A DNA stretch of 48,913 nucleotides from Streptomyces regalis (GTDB taxonomy: Bacteria > Actinomycetota > Actinomycetes > Streptomycetales > Streptomycetaceae). The stretch is from assembly GCF_001509475.1 (NCBI RefSeq), contig NZ_LLZG01000015.1, forward strand, positions 1 to 48,913. The letters run 5' to 3'. The translations under genes were made by a program, and so were the position numbers. Below, one piece after another: positions 6,886 to 14,979 of this stretch. Every line of letters begins with the position of its first letter. The first letter of the stretch is position 1. The notes below the pieces were generated by a model, which made no database searches, was not told where the DNA came from, and saw only the letters and a program-made list of their open reading frames with translations.

Positions 6886-9117
6886 GTGGGGGCGTTGGAG
6901 AGTCTCGAAGCGGGCGATCCTCAGCAGGTCGGGCCGTATTCCCTGATCGGAAGACTGGGCACGTCCAGTGCGGGAGAGGTCTTCGCGGGGTGCTCGGCTG
7001 ACGGGCGGGCCGTCGCGGTCACGGTGGTACGGCCTGAGGTGGCTGCGGCACCGGGGTTTCGGGAGCGGTTCCGAGCTGGTGTCGGGGCTGCCCGGGCGGT
7101 GTCCGGGGACTTCATCATGCCGGTCGTGGACGCCGACCCGGACGCGCCGTCCCCCTGGTCGGCGACCGCGTTCGTTCGGGGAATGCCGCTTCGGCGGGCC
7201 GTGGAGCGGTACGGCCAACTGCCGGAGCCGGCGCTGCAGCGGCTCGCCGTCGGCCTCGCCGGGGCAATGACCCGAATCCATGCGGCCGGGCTGATCCACG
7301 GCGATGTGGGGCCGGACGCAGTGCTGCTGACGGTGGACAGACCCTATATATACGCATTGGGCACCACCGGGATCACCGAAGCCGCGGGGTCACCGATGGA
7401 CGACATGTTCGACCTGGGCGCAACGGTGCTGTTCGCGGCTTCGGGAAGCGAGCCGATGTGGGAAGGCGCGTCCGAGGACGCGAGGACCCGTATCGCCGAA
7501 CTGGAAACGGTGACCAGCGTCCTGCCGTCGTCGCTGCGCGAGGTGATCGGCGGCTGTCTGTACCCGGATCCCTCGACACGGCCCACCGCGGAACAGCTCA
7601 TCGACTACCTCGATCGTCAGGGTCTGGCGGCCCCCACCGGCAACTGGCTGCCATCGGGGCTGAGCGCCGACATCGAGACACTCGCCGCGGCAATGCCGTC
7701 GAGCGCGGTCGCGTCGGGAACGGTCGGCGGTGGGGTCAGCCGCCGGAATCTGATCTTAGGCCTGGCGGGAGGCGGGCTCCTGATGGGTGGCGTGGCCGCA
7801 ACCGCGGTCTTCTCCTCCAATGGCTCGTCACCGGCGCCCGCTGGTCGGCCTGGTGGATCCACACCCTCAACGCGGCCGACTTCACCATCGGGCGTGTCTC
7901 CCAAACCGTCATCGACGGACGGACCAGCCCTGATCACCCTGGACGCACCGGATGCGACCAAGGCATGGACGAGTGACGGGCGCAGCGCTCCGGAGTATCT
8001 GGGAGCCTCCGACAAGGTGGTCATGCTGGTCACGGAGAAGGTCACGGCCTTCTTGAGCGCCTCGACGGGCAAGAAGGCACTGCCCTCGCTGAACACCACG
8101 AGTATGTTCGTGTCGGACAGCATGACCGTCCCGACGACGTACGCAGCCGGGGTCTTCTACTACCTCGGTGACGCGCCGGACACGTACAACCTGCTGGCCG
8201 CGGTCGACGGCACCACCGGGAAGGTGAAGTGGGCGACCTCCATGGCCCGGGCCGGATCCGACGGCGGTGCCGATTCCTCGACATACTTCGCGCAATATGT
8301 GGCGGTCAACGGGAACACCGTGTACGTGTGCGGGCGCGTGAGCACCCGCTCGTCCTCGAATTCGGATACGACGACCGGTTACATCCGCGCGTTCGACAGC
8401 GCGACCGGTAAGGGACTGTGGAAGGTCGAAGGCACGGACATCAACAACGTGCTGGTGCCGCCGTCGGGCTCCTACCTGCTCGCGGCTTCAAGCACCCCAA
8501 AAGGCGGAGCCGGCCGGGTCCAGATGATCGACGCCGGCAAGCAGGGTGCCCGCGGCTGGAAGATACCCGTTCCAAAAGCTCGCTACTTCTTCCAGGCCGG
8601 CTGGCCGATGACGTGCTACGCCGCCGGGCTGTTTGTCTTTGCCGGCGGCTCCGGCGACACGCTTTTCGCCGTCGACGCGGCGACCGGCGCCGTGAAGTGG
8701 CATCAGCGCTTCCATGCGAAGAGCGGGGACCAAGTCCAACTCGGCAACCCTTTCGCGAGCCTGGACGGCACGACGGTCTACGTCCCGGTGGGCAGCGATC
8801 TCGTTTCTCTCAGCTCCGCCGACGGGAGATCCAAGTGGGTAGCGAGGCTCACCGGAGCCAGCGACATAGGCACGCAAAACATGTTCAACGCCTCCATCAG
8901 GGTTACTGGCAACAGCGCACGGTGTTCGGCCGACACCGTATTCGTCACCGACACGGCCAAAAATCTGTGGGCCATCGACGCAGCCACCGGTAAAGCCCGG
9001 TGGAAGTACAACGACCCGGGACAGCCGGACGCCGGGTTCAAGTGGACTGTCGGTGGTGACCACGTGTTCATCGCCTCAAATCTGACGTTGACCGCGATCT
9101 CGGCCCACGGACAGTAG
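6886..9117 (+). CDS. Membrane pseudokinase with extracellular PQQ-type beta-propeller
   Basis: A 743-aa protein. Residues 15-260 have a Ser/Thr-kinase fold, but key catalytic residues are gone: the VAVK lysine is Thr46, the catalytic loop reads His-Gly-Asp-Val-Gly-Pro-Asp-Ala (136-148; Lys and Asn lost), and DFG is replaced by Ala-Leu-Gly near 157-159. A single hydrophobic segment (about 284-310, preceded by Arg-Arg) and a Ser/Thr/Pro linker follow. At least five PQQ/WD-like blades with Asp-x-x-Thr-Gly-x-x-x-Trp motifs (370-743) would lie outside the cell. It starts at GTG 6886, just after the TIR stop. An in-frame TTA codon (7756-7758) makes translation potentially bldA-dependent. Probably a scaffold or envelope sensor for the TIR/STAND operon rather than an active kinase. 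It carries no copy of the shared motif. Confidence 0.83.
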   Translation: MGALESLEAGDPQQVGPYSLIGRLGTSSAGEVFAGCSADGRAVAVTVVRPEVAAAPGFRERFRAGVGAARAVSGDFIMPVVDADPDAPSPWSATAFVRGMPLRRAVERYGQLPEPALQRLAVGLAGAMTRIHAAGLIHGDVGPDAVLLTVDRPYIYALGTTGITEAAGSPMDDMFDLGATVLFAASGSEPMWEGASEDARTRIAELETVTSVLPSSLREVIGGCLYPDPSTRPTAEQLIDYLDRQGLAAPTGNWLPSGLSADIETLAAAMPSSAVASGTVGGGVSRRNLILGLAGGGLLMGGVAATAVFSSNGSSPAPAGRPGGSTPSTRPTSPSGVSPKPSSTDGPALITLDAPDATKAWTSDGRSAPEYLGASDKVVMLVTEKVTAFLSASTGKKALPSLNTTSMFVSDSMTVPTTYAAGVFYYLGDAPDTYNLLAAVDGTTGKVKWATSMARAGSDGGADSSTYFAQYVAVNGNTVYVCGRVSTRSSSNSDTTTGYIRAFDSATGKGLWKVEGTDINNVLVPPSGSYLLAASSTPKGGAGRVQMIDAGKQGARGWKIPVPKARYFFQAGWPMTCYAAGLFVFAGGSGDTLFAVDAATGAVKWHQRFHAKSGDQVQLGNPFASLDGTTVYVPVGSDLVSLSSADGRSKWVARLTGASDIGTQNMFNASIRVTGNSARCSADTVFVTDTAKNLWAIDAATGKARWKYNDPGQPDAGFKWTVGGDHVFIASNLTLTAISAHGQ

Positions 9118-9137
9118 GCGGCAAGGGGAGGGCAAGC

Positions 9138-9575
9138 ATGGAAACGACTCCGGACATGGCCGGGGGGCTGGCATCGGCCGCCGCGGCGCGCTTGATCGAC
9201 CTGCTGGCCACGGACGGCTGGGCCGCGATCAAGGCCTCGGTCCTGTCGCTGTGGCGGCATTCGCATCCTGAACGCGTGGAAGCCGAACTCGCCGAAGCCC
9301 GCGGCGAACTGGTGCAGGCCACGCAGGCCGGCGACAGCGTGGCACTCCAAGGGCTGCTGGTCGCCGAGTGGCAGGCGCGTCTCGCCAGGCTGATCGCCGC
9401 GCGACCGGACATCACCGATGAACTGCGTGCGCTGCTCCTCGATGTGCCGCGTGACGCGGGATCAACAGGGCAGCAGGCCACGGCCTCCATGACGCTGGAG
9501 GCACAAGTCTCCGGCGGCGGCGACGCCTATATGGCGGGCCGGGACATGACCATCACCAAGGGCGGGGCGGGGTGA
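9138..9575 (+). CDS. Small all-helical protein with C-terminal signalling motif
   Basis: A 145-aa protein. Residues 8-103 are predicted helical (hydrophobic N-terminal helix Leu-Ala-Ser-Ala-Ala-Ala-Ala-Arg-Leu-Ile, then Thr-Asp-Gly-Trp-Ala-Ala-Ile-Lys). They resemble the first 105 residues of the STAND protein at 25204: Thr-Asp, Lys-Ala-x-Val, Leu-x-Arg, Glu-Arg, Gly-Asp and Glu-Leu-Arg recur in order. Residues 118-140 carry the shared motif (Gly-Gly-Gly-Asp-Ala-Tyr-Met-Ala-Gly-Arg-Asp-Met-Thr-Ile). A helical domain plus short motif is the layout of the bacterial Bell/HeLo-like death domains paired with NLRs, so this could be a membrane-acting effector or an adaptor; both are inference. It overlaps the next start (GTGA), implying translational coupling. 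Confidence 0.78.
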   Translation: METTPDMAGGLASAAAARLIDLLATDGWAAIKASVLSLWRHSHPERVEAELAEARGELVQATQAGDSVALQGLLVAEWQARLARLIAARPDITDELRALLLDVPRDAGSTGQQATASMTLEAQVSGGGDAYMAGRDMTITKGGAG

Positions 9576-12500
9576 CCGAAGAGGACGAAGGCACGCGATC
9601 GAGCGGAATACCGCCCTGGCAGCCGATAAAGCTCGAGGGTTCTGCGACCGACGGCGGCAGTGTCTACCTAGCCGGCCGGGACCTGACCATCATCCGCAAG
9701 CCCGACGGCCCGCGCCGCACCCGGCCCGGCCCTGATGCTCGCGAAATGCAGTGCCCGTATCCCGGGTTGATGCCGTTCGGGGCAGAACACAAAGGCTGGT
9801 TCTACGGCCGGGACCAGATGATCCACACGGTCTTGGAGCGGATGGACGCCCGGATACTCGAGGGCGGCCCACTGGTGCTGATCGGTCCGTCAGGGGCGGG
9901 GAAGTCCTCGCTCCTCGCGGCCGGGGTGCTGCCGGCCCTGGGCGACGGTCGGCTGCCGGTTGTGGGATCGAGCAAGTGGCCGCGGTTGATGCTGACCCCG
10001 ACGGCGTCCCCGGCCCTGGCGCTGGCCGCAGCCGCCGGGCTCGATGCCGACGATGCCCGGCACCTGGCCGAGTCCTGGCCGTCCGATCCCTCACGGTGTG
10101 TGGCGGATCTGCGCGAGATGACCAGCGCCGACGCCGCGGCGGAGGCCGGGGAGAGCCACGCGGCCGGCCTGATCGTGGTGGTCGACCAGTTCGAGGAGGT
10201 CTTCACGGCATGCGCCGATGAGGCCGAGCGGGAGTGGTTCGTCGAGGTACTGGACCTTCTGGCCAAGGATGCGGGCGGTGCGGTGGTACTGAGCCTGCGT
10301 GCCGACTTCTACGCCGCGTGCACGTCCTATCCGCAGCTTCGGGCGGCGTTGCAGGCCGGACCTGTGGTGCTGGGCCCGATGACCGAGAGCGAGCTCAAAG
10401 AGGCGATCCGCCTTCCTGCCGAGGACGTGGCGCTCGAGGTCGAAGACGGCCTGGTCGAGGTGTTGCTGGCCGACCTCGGGGCGGTCGGGGGCCTGGAGGG
10501 TACGGGCTCCGCGGGCCGGTTGCCGCTGCTGGCACACGCGTTGCGGGCAACCTGGCAGCAACGCAGCGGCCACAGGCTGACCGTGGACGGATACCGGGTC
10601 ACCGGCGGCATCCAGCGCGCCCTCGCCAACACGGCGGAGAGGCTGTTCGACGTGCTCCGGCCGCCGAGTCGCGACATCGCGCGGTGGGTGTTCCTGCGGC
10701 TCGTCACAGTGGGACGCGATGCCGACGACACCCGCCGCCGCGCCAGATACGACGATCTGCTCAGACACGCGCCGGATCCGGAGTCGGCCAAGGCGGTCGT
10801 GGACGACTTCACCCGCGGTCGACTCCTGACCCGTGACCAGGACGCCGTGACGATCACGCACGAGGTGCTGATCCGCGCCTGGCCGCGGCTGCGGGAATGG
10901 ATCGAGCAGGACCGGGACGGCAACCTGGTCCGGCAGGATCTGGAAGAGGCCGCCGCCGCCTGGGACCATGCCGGCCGGGAGCCAGGCGCGTTGTATCGCG
11001 GCAACCGCCTGGAGATCGCTCAGGCTTGGGCCGAAAAGCACACACCGGACCTCAGCACCACGGCCCGCGCGTTCCTGGCCACCGCCCGGCGCCATCAGCG
11101 CCGCGGGCAGCGGCTCCGGCGGTCAGCCGTCGCCGTCATCACGGCGCTCGCGGTGATCGCCTCTACGGCCGCGGGGTTCGCTTTCTGGCAGAACGGCCGT
11201 GCCCTGGAAGCCCGCGATCAGGCCATCAGCGCCGCTGTCGCCTCAGAGTCTTTGCGGCTGGCACCCACCGATCCCTCACTGTCCGCCCAACTCGCCCTGA
11301 CCGCCTACCACATGAACCCGACCCCGCGGGCGGCATCCCGGCTGATCACCACCGAGAACACACCGCTGAACATCCGACTGCCCGGCTCGAAAGGCTCGGT
11401 CTACACCGCGGACTACAGCCCCGACGGGCACACACTCGCCGTCGGATACGTGTACCAGAACATCGTCCGGCTCTGGGACGTCTCCGACCCCAGCCACCCG
11501 GTCGCGCTGGGCCGGCCCCTTCCCGAAGATGCCTCCGTCGACTCGATCCTGTCCGTCAAGTTCAGCCCGGACGGGCGCACGCTGGCTGTCGGCGGCCATG
11601 CCAACCACGTCGGCAACGGCGGCTCCGGCGGCTTCGTCGACCTGTGGGACCTGACCAGCCCCAGCCACCCGGTCCTGCTGGGCCGGCCGGCGAGCACCGG
11701 CGTGAGTGCCTGGGACTCCTTGAGCTCCATCGACTCGCTGGCATTCAGCCCGGACGGCCGCACCCTGGCCGCCGGACGGCACGGCGGAATCGTCAGCCTG
11801 TGGAATGTCACCCACCCCGACGATGTCACCTCGGACGGCGAGGCGTACAACGCCTGCTCGCCCTCTCATTATCTTTCCTCCCTGGCATTCAGCCCCGACG
11901 GCCGCACACTCGCGACCGCCTGCGGCACCGGCACCGGCACCGGCACCATCGGCCTGTGGAACACCACCGAGCCGAGCCAGCCGACGCGCCGAGGCCGGCC
12001 TCTGAACGCCGGCAGCAAGGTCATTTCGGTCGCGTTCAGCCCCGACGGACACACACTCGCCGCGGGAGCCGCCGACAACGACGTCCACCTGTGGAACCTC
12101 ACCGACCCGGAGCACCCAGCCCCGTTGGGCAAGCCGCTGAAAGGACCCGCCCAGGCGGTCATGTCGGTCGCGTTCAGCCCGGACGGCCACATTCTGGCCG
12201 CCGGCAGCGCCGATCGCACCGTTCACCTGTGGAACGTCACCGACGTCAGAGTCATCACCCCGCTGGGCCGAACGCTGAGCAGCCCCGGCGCTGGGGTCAA
12301 CGCCGTAGCGTTCAGCCCCGACAGCCGCACCCTGGCAGCGGGGAACAGCGATGGCAACGTGGATCTCTGGAACCTGCCACCGACCCAGCTGATCGGCGCC
12401 GGCGGCAATGTCGCATCGGTCGCGTTCAGCCCGGACGGCGACACCCTGGCCGCCGGGAACCAGAACGGCACCGTCAGCCTGTGGAACACCGCCGATCCCG

Positions 12501-13453
12501 GCCATCCCGCCCCCAGGGGCACGCCCCTGACCGGGCCCACCAAACCGGTCAATGCCGTAGCGTTCAGCCCCGACGGCCACACCCTGGCCGCAGGCGACAG
12601 CGGCGGCACCGTCACCTTGTGGAACACCACCGACCCCGACCACCCTGTGACCCTCGGCCGGCCGCTCACCGGAACCAACGGGCTGATCTTCTCGCTTGCG
12701 TTCAGCCCCGACGGCCGCACTCTGGCCGCGGCCGGAGACGACATTGACAAGTCCTTTGGTATCGCCTTCTGGGACGTCAGCGACCCCGCGCAACCCACCC
12801 GCAATGGCAACATCAATACGGATCATACGAAATCCGTCCAATCCATTGCGTTCAGCCCCGACGGGCACACCCTGGCCACCGGCGGCGACACCAGCACCCA
12901 CGAGGTCGGGCTGTGGAGCACAACCGACCTCGGCGTCCGCATCGGCAGACCGCTACCCCAACCCACCGGCATCAGCACCTGGGTAGCGTTCAGTCCGGAC
13001 GGCCACACCCTGGCTACCGGAAACAGCAATGGCATCATCACCCTCTGGGACAGCACCGACCTCAATCACCTCACGCGAAGAGGCCGGCCCCTGACCATCC
13101 CCGGTGGCAGTCTCTGGTCGATCGCGTTCAGCCCCGACGGCAAAACCCTGGCCGCGGCGGGCCACACCAGCGTGGGCACCATCGCGCTGTGGAACGTCAC
13201 AGACCCCGACCACCCGACCGCGATCGGCGAACCGTTGACCGTCGCCACCGGGCCTGTCTCCGTGCTGGCGTTCAGCCCGGATGGCCACACCCTGGCCGCC
13301 ACCACCGGCGACGGCGTCGCCACCGTCTGGGACCTGAATGTCGAGGCCGCGATCCACAATGTCTGCGCCAACAGCGCCGGCTCCCTGGGAAGCAAGAATT
13401 GGAGGACGTACGTTCCGACCATCGGCTATAAGCCACCATGCCCTCAGACATGA
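9572..13453 (+). CDS. STAND NTPase with N-terminal signalling motif and 14 WD40 repeats
   Basis: A 1293-aa protein. Residues 20-41 hold the shared motif (Gly-Gly-Ser-Val-Tyr-Leu-Ala-Gly-Arg-Asp-Leu-Thr-Ile). A nucleotide-binding core follows: Tyr-Pro-Gly-Leu near 70, Walker A Gly-Pro-Ser-Gly-Ala-Gly-Lys-Ser near 106, Walker B Val-Val-Val-Asp-Gln-Phe-Glu-Glu near 202. A winged-helix/helical region leads to a hydrophobic segment (about 519-540) that may cross the membrane. Residues 609-1260 contain 14 repeats of Ala-Phe-Ser-Pro-Asp-Gly...Leu-Trp-Asn, enough for two seven-bladed propellers. STAND proteins switch from monomer to oligomer on ligand binding, so the propellers are the likely sensor and the N-terminal motif the likely nucleation site for the TIR and helical proteins. 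The GTG start overlaps the upstream stop. Confidence 0.9.
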   Translation: MTEEDEGTRSSGIPPWQPIKLEGSATDGGSVYLAGRDLTIIRKPDGPRRTRPGPDAREMQCPYPGLMPFGAEHKGWFYGRDQMIHTVLERMDARILEGGPLVLIGPSGAGKSSLLAAGVLPALGDGRLPVVGSSKWPRLMLTPTASPALALAAAAGLDADDARHLAESWPSDPSRCVADLREMTSADAAAEAGESHAAGLIVVVDQFEEVFTACADEAEREWFVEVLDLLAKDAGGAVVLSLRADFYAACTSYPQLRAALQAGPVVLGPMTESELKEAIRLPAEDVALEVEDGLVEVLLADLGAVGGLEGTGSAGRLPLLAHALRATWQQRSGHRLTVDGYRVTGGIQRALANTAERLFDVLRPPSRDIARWVFLRLVTVGRDADDTRRRARYDDLLRHAPDPESAKAVVDDFTRGRLLTRDQDAVTITHEVLIRAWPRLREWIEQDRDGNLVRQDLEEAAAAWDHAGREPGALYRGNRLEIAQAWAEKHTPDLSTTARAFLATARRHQRRGQRLRRSAVAVITALAVIASTAAGFAFWQNGRALEARDQAISAAVASESLRLAPTDPSLSAQLALTAYHMNPTPRAASRLITTENTPLNIRLPGSKGSVYTADYSPDGHTLAVGYVYQNIVRLWDVSDPSHPVALGRPLPEDASVDSILSVKFSPDGRTLAVGGHANHVGNGGSGGFVDLWDLTSPSHPVLLGRPASTGVSAWDSLSSIDSLAFSPDGRTLAAGRHGGIVSLWNVTHPDDVTSDGEAYNACSPSHYLSSLAFSPDGRTLATACGTGTGTGTIGLWNTTEPSQPTRRGRPLNAGSKVISVAFSPDGHTLAAGAADNDVHLWNLTDPEHPAPLGKPLKGPAQAVMSVAFSPDGHILAAGSADRTVHLWNVTDVRVITPLGRTLSSPGAGVNAVAFSPDSRTLAAGNSDGNVDLWNLPPTQLIGAGGNVASVAFSPDGDTLAAGNQNGTVSLWNTADPGHPAPRGTPLTGPTKPVNAVAFSPDGHTLAAGDSGGTVTLWNTTDPDHPVTLGRPLTGTNGLIFSLAFSPDGRTLAAAGDDIDKSFGIAFWDVSDPAQPTRNGNINTDHTKSVQSIAFSPDGHTLATGGDTSTHEVGLWSTTDLGVRIGRPLPQPTGISTWVAFSPDGHTLATGNSNGIITLWDSTDLNHLTRRGRPLTIPGGSLWSIAFSPDGKTLAAAGHTSVGTIALWNVTDPDHPTAIGEPLTVATGPVSVLAFSPDGHTLAATTGDGVATVWDLNVEAAIHNVCANSAGSLGSKNWRTYVPTIGYKPPCPQT

Positions 13454-13657
13454 TCGGCGCAGATCACGCGAGCCGAGGCCGCACCCGATCCGAGCAGGGC
13501 GGGCACTGTACGGGAGCTGCGCTGCTGCGCATGGTGTTCGGCCCGGACAGCGCGTTCCAGGTGACGGCATCGAAGGGTGCCCTGGGCTAGAACTCTTTCG
13601 AGCAGAGCCCTTGGCAGCGGGACTGGTTAGCGGGCGGGCGCGAACCGCGGATTGTGA

Positions 13658-14713
13658 TCACTCCCCGGCGTGGAGGTCCCGGTGGCCGGCCGGTGGCCGG
13701 ACGCCTTTGGACGACGTAATACGAGGTGGCACAGACCAACCAGCCGCACGTGCTCTGATCAGGAAGAACGTCACTCGGCAGCACGACCAGGCAGGGTAGG
13801 CGTCCCAGGTCTGCTTGACCTCGGCGAGGGCGAGCACCGATGCGCAGCCGGCCTGCCCGGCGGCGGCGCGCAGCAGCGCGGCGCGCTCGGCACCGGCGCC
13901 CTTGAGCCGCTCCCAGCTCAGGCCCCGCTGGGTGTACTCGTGGTTGAGCAGATACACCAGCCGGTTCGGCGGGTCGAGGTCCCGCCTCACGTAGCGCTGC
14001 CTGGCGGGGGTGCTGAAGTGCTGCTCCAGGCAGTGCGCCAGCTCGGTGAACGGACCGGTATCCGGCGCCGAAGCACCGGCCTTGGCAAGCAGGTTGAAGG
14101 TGAGGGTCACCCGGTACCCGGATCGGACCGGGGTGACCTCGTGCCGGCAGTCGGCGTAGAAGGCGACGAGGGTCAGCTCCGTCTTCGAGGCGCGGTAGAT
14201 GCTGCGCTGCCCGGCATGCTCGATGACCAGTTCTCCGCCGGTGTGCGCCGAGGGCAGGGAGAGCACCAGCGTGCCCACCATGGCGTCGTCCTTCTCCGAA
14301 TCCTGATGGGGGAGGAAGAACTGGCCCTTGCCGTACACCAGCATCGCGTGCGGCTCTGCCCGCAGCCGGGCCGTCGCCGGGAGCCCGAGCGCGTCTCGGA
14401 AATGCTCCAGTGCGTCACTCAGCAGCGTCGGCCAGGAGGGGCCGGTCAGGGTGATCTGATCCGGCGAGATGTGCCAGGTGTCGCGCACATGGGTGTCGCT
14501 CAGCTTTTCCTCGCCCCGGCCGAACAACGCCGGGCGCGCCACCGCGATCAGCTTCTTGGCCTGGGGCGCGCGCAGCGGAAGACTCACCGGCCCGACACCG
14601 GCCACCTCGAGCCCGAGACCGTGCGCGGGCGCCTCCAGCCGGGCGCTGAAGATCCCCGCTGACGTCGCCCCACCGAGCAGCTCAGCCAGCCGTTCCCTGG
14701 CATTCCCCGCCAC
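13658..14713 (-). CDS. 2OG-Fe(II) oxygenase, C-terminally truncated
   Basis: A prolyl-4-hydroxylase-like dioxygenase of about 351 aa that would use 2-oxoglutarate and Fe(II). The metal triad is visible as His136-x-Asp138 (Pro-His-Gln-Asp-Ser-Glu-Lys) and His191 (Cys-Arg-His-Glu-Val), with 2OG-binding Arg201 (Gly-Tyr-Arg-Val-Thr). The GTG start at 14713 has GGGAGAG upstream; the open frame beyond it lacks coding character. Similar Streptomyces proteins run on well past the Leu-Ala-Glu-Val-x-x-Thr-Trp-Asp-Ala-Tyr stretch, but here similarity stops at about 13800 and the last 40 residues look unrelated, so a deletion probably fused it to foreign sequence. The catalytic half is intact. Substrate unknown. 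Convergent with the STAND-WD40 gene and divergent from the next STAND gene. Confidence 0.75.
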   Translation of the reverse strand: MAGNARERLAELLGGATSAGIFSARLEAPAHGLGLEVAGVGPVSLPLRAPQAKKLIAVARPALFGRGEEKLSDTHVRDTWHISPDQITLTGPSWPTLLSDALEHFRDALGLPATARLRAEPHAMLVYGKGQFFLPHQDSEKDDAMVGTLVLSLPSAHTGGELVIEHAGQRSIYRASKTELTLVAFYADCRHEVTPVRSGYRVTLTFNLLAKAGASAPDTGPFTELAHCLEQHFSTPARQRYVRRDLDPPNRLVYLLNHEYTQRGLSWERLKGAGAERAALLRAAAGQAGCASVLALAEVKQTWDAYPAWSCCRVTFFLIRARAAGWSVPPRITSSKGVRPPAGHRDLHAGE

Positions 14714-14979
14714 GCGTGCTCTCCCGACCCGTACGGCGTGCCGCCCTCGGCCCGATCCAGCGCTCGGAGAGATCGGAGACGGCGGGCCGCAGAGGCCTCT
14801 GCAAGATGAGGCCCCTGGCTCCAGGGTGCGGTCACATCCACAGGGCGCAGGGCTCACGCGGCAGGGGGTACGAGTCTGGTACAGATCGTCACGTGTCGGC
14901 TTCGCGACACCGGTGTTCCAGCTCGTCCTTCAGATCTCGTCGATAGCATTGCGGGACCGGCGAGTTGGGGGAGTCCAGA

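Noticed and set aside
11930..11948. Short GGCACC hexamer tract in the STAND-WD40 gene
   Set aside because: Three units of six bases keep the frame and encode Gly-Thr repeats in a WD40 loop; no switching is expected.
10897..12747. 616-aa forward frame within the WD40 region
   Set aside because: Arg/Pro-rich shadow caused by the repeated WD40 codons in another frame.
11398..13380. Regularly spaced DNA repeats that could look like a CRISPR or satellite array
   Set aside because: They are the codons of WD40 repeats, about 100-150 bp apart and in frame, without conserved direct repeats and unique spacers.
13454..13657. Search for a further effector gene after the STAND-WD40 gene
   Set aside because: No ribosome binding site or signalling motif was found in these 200 bases.
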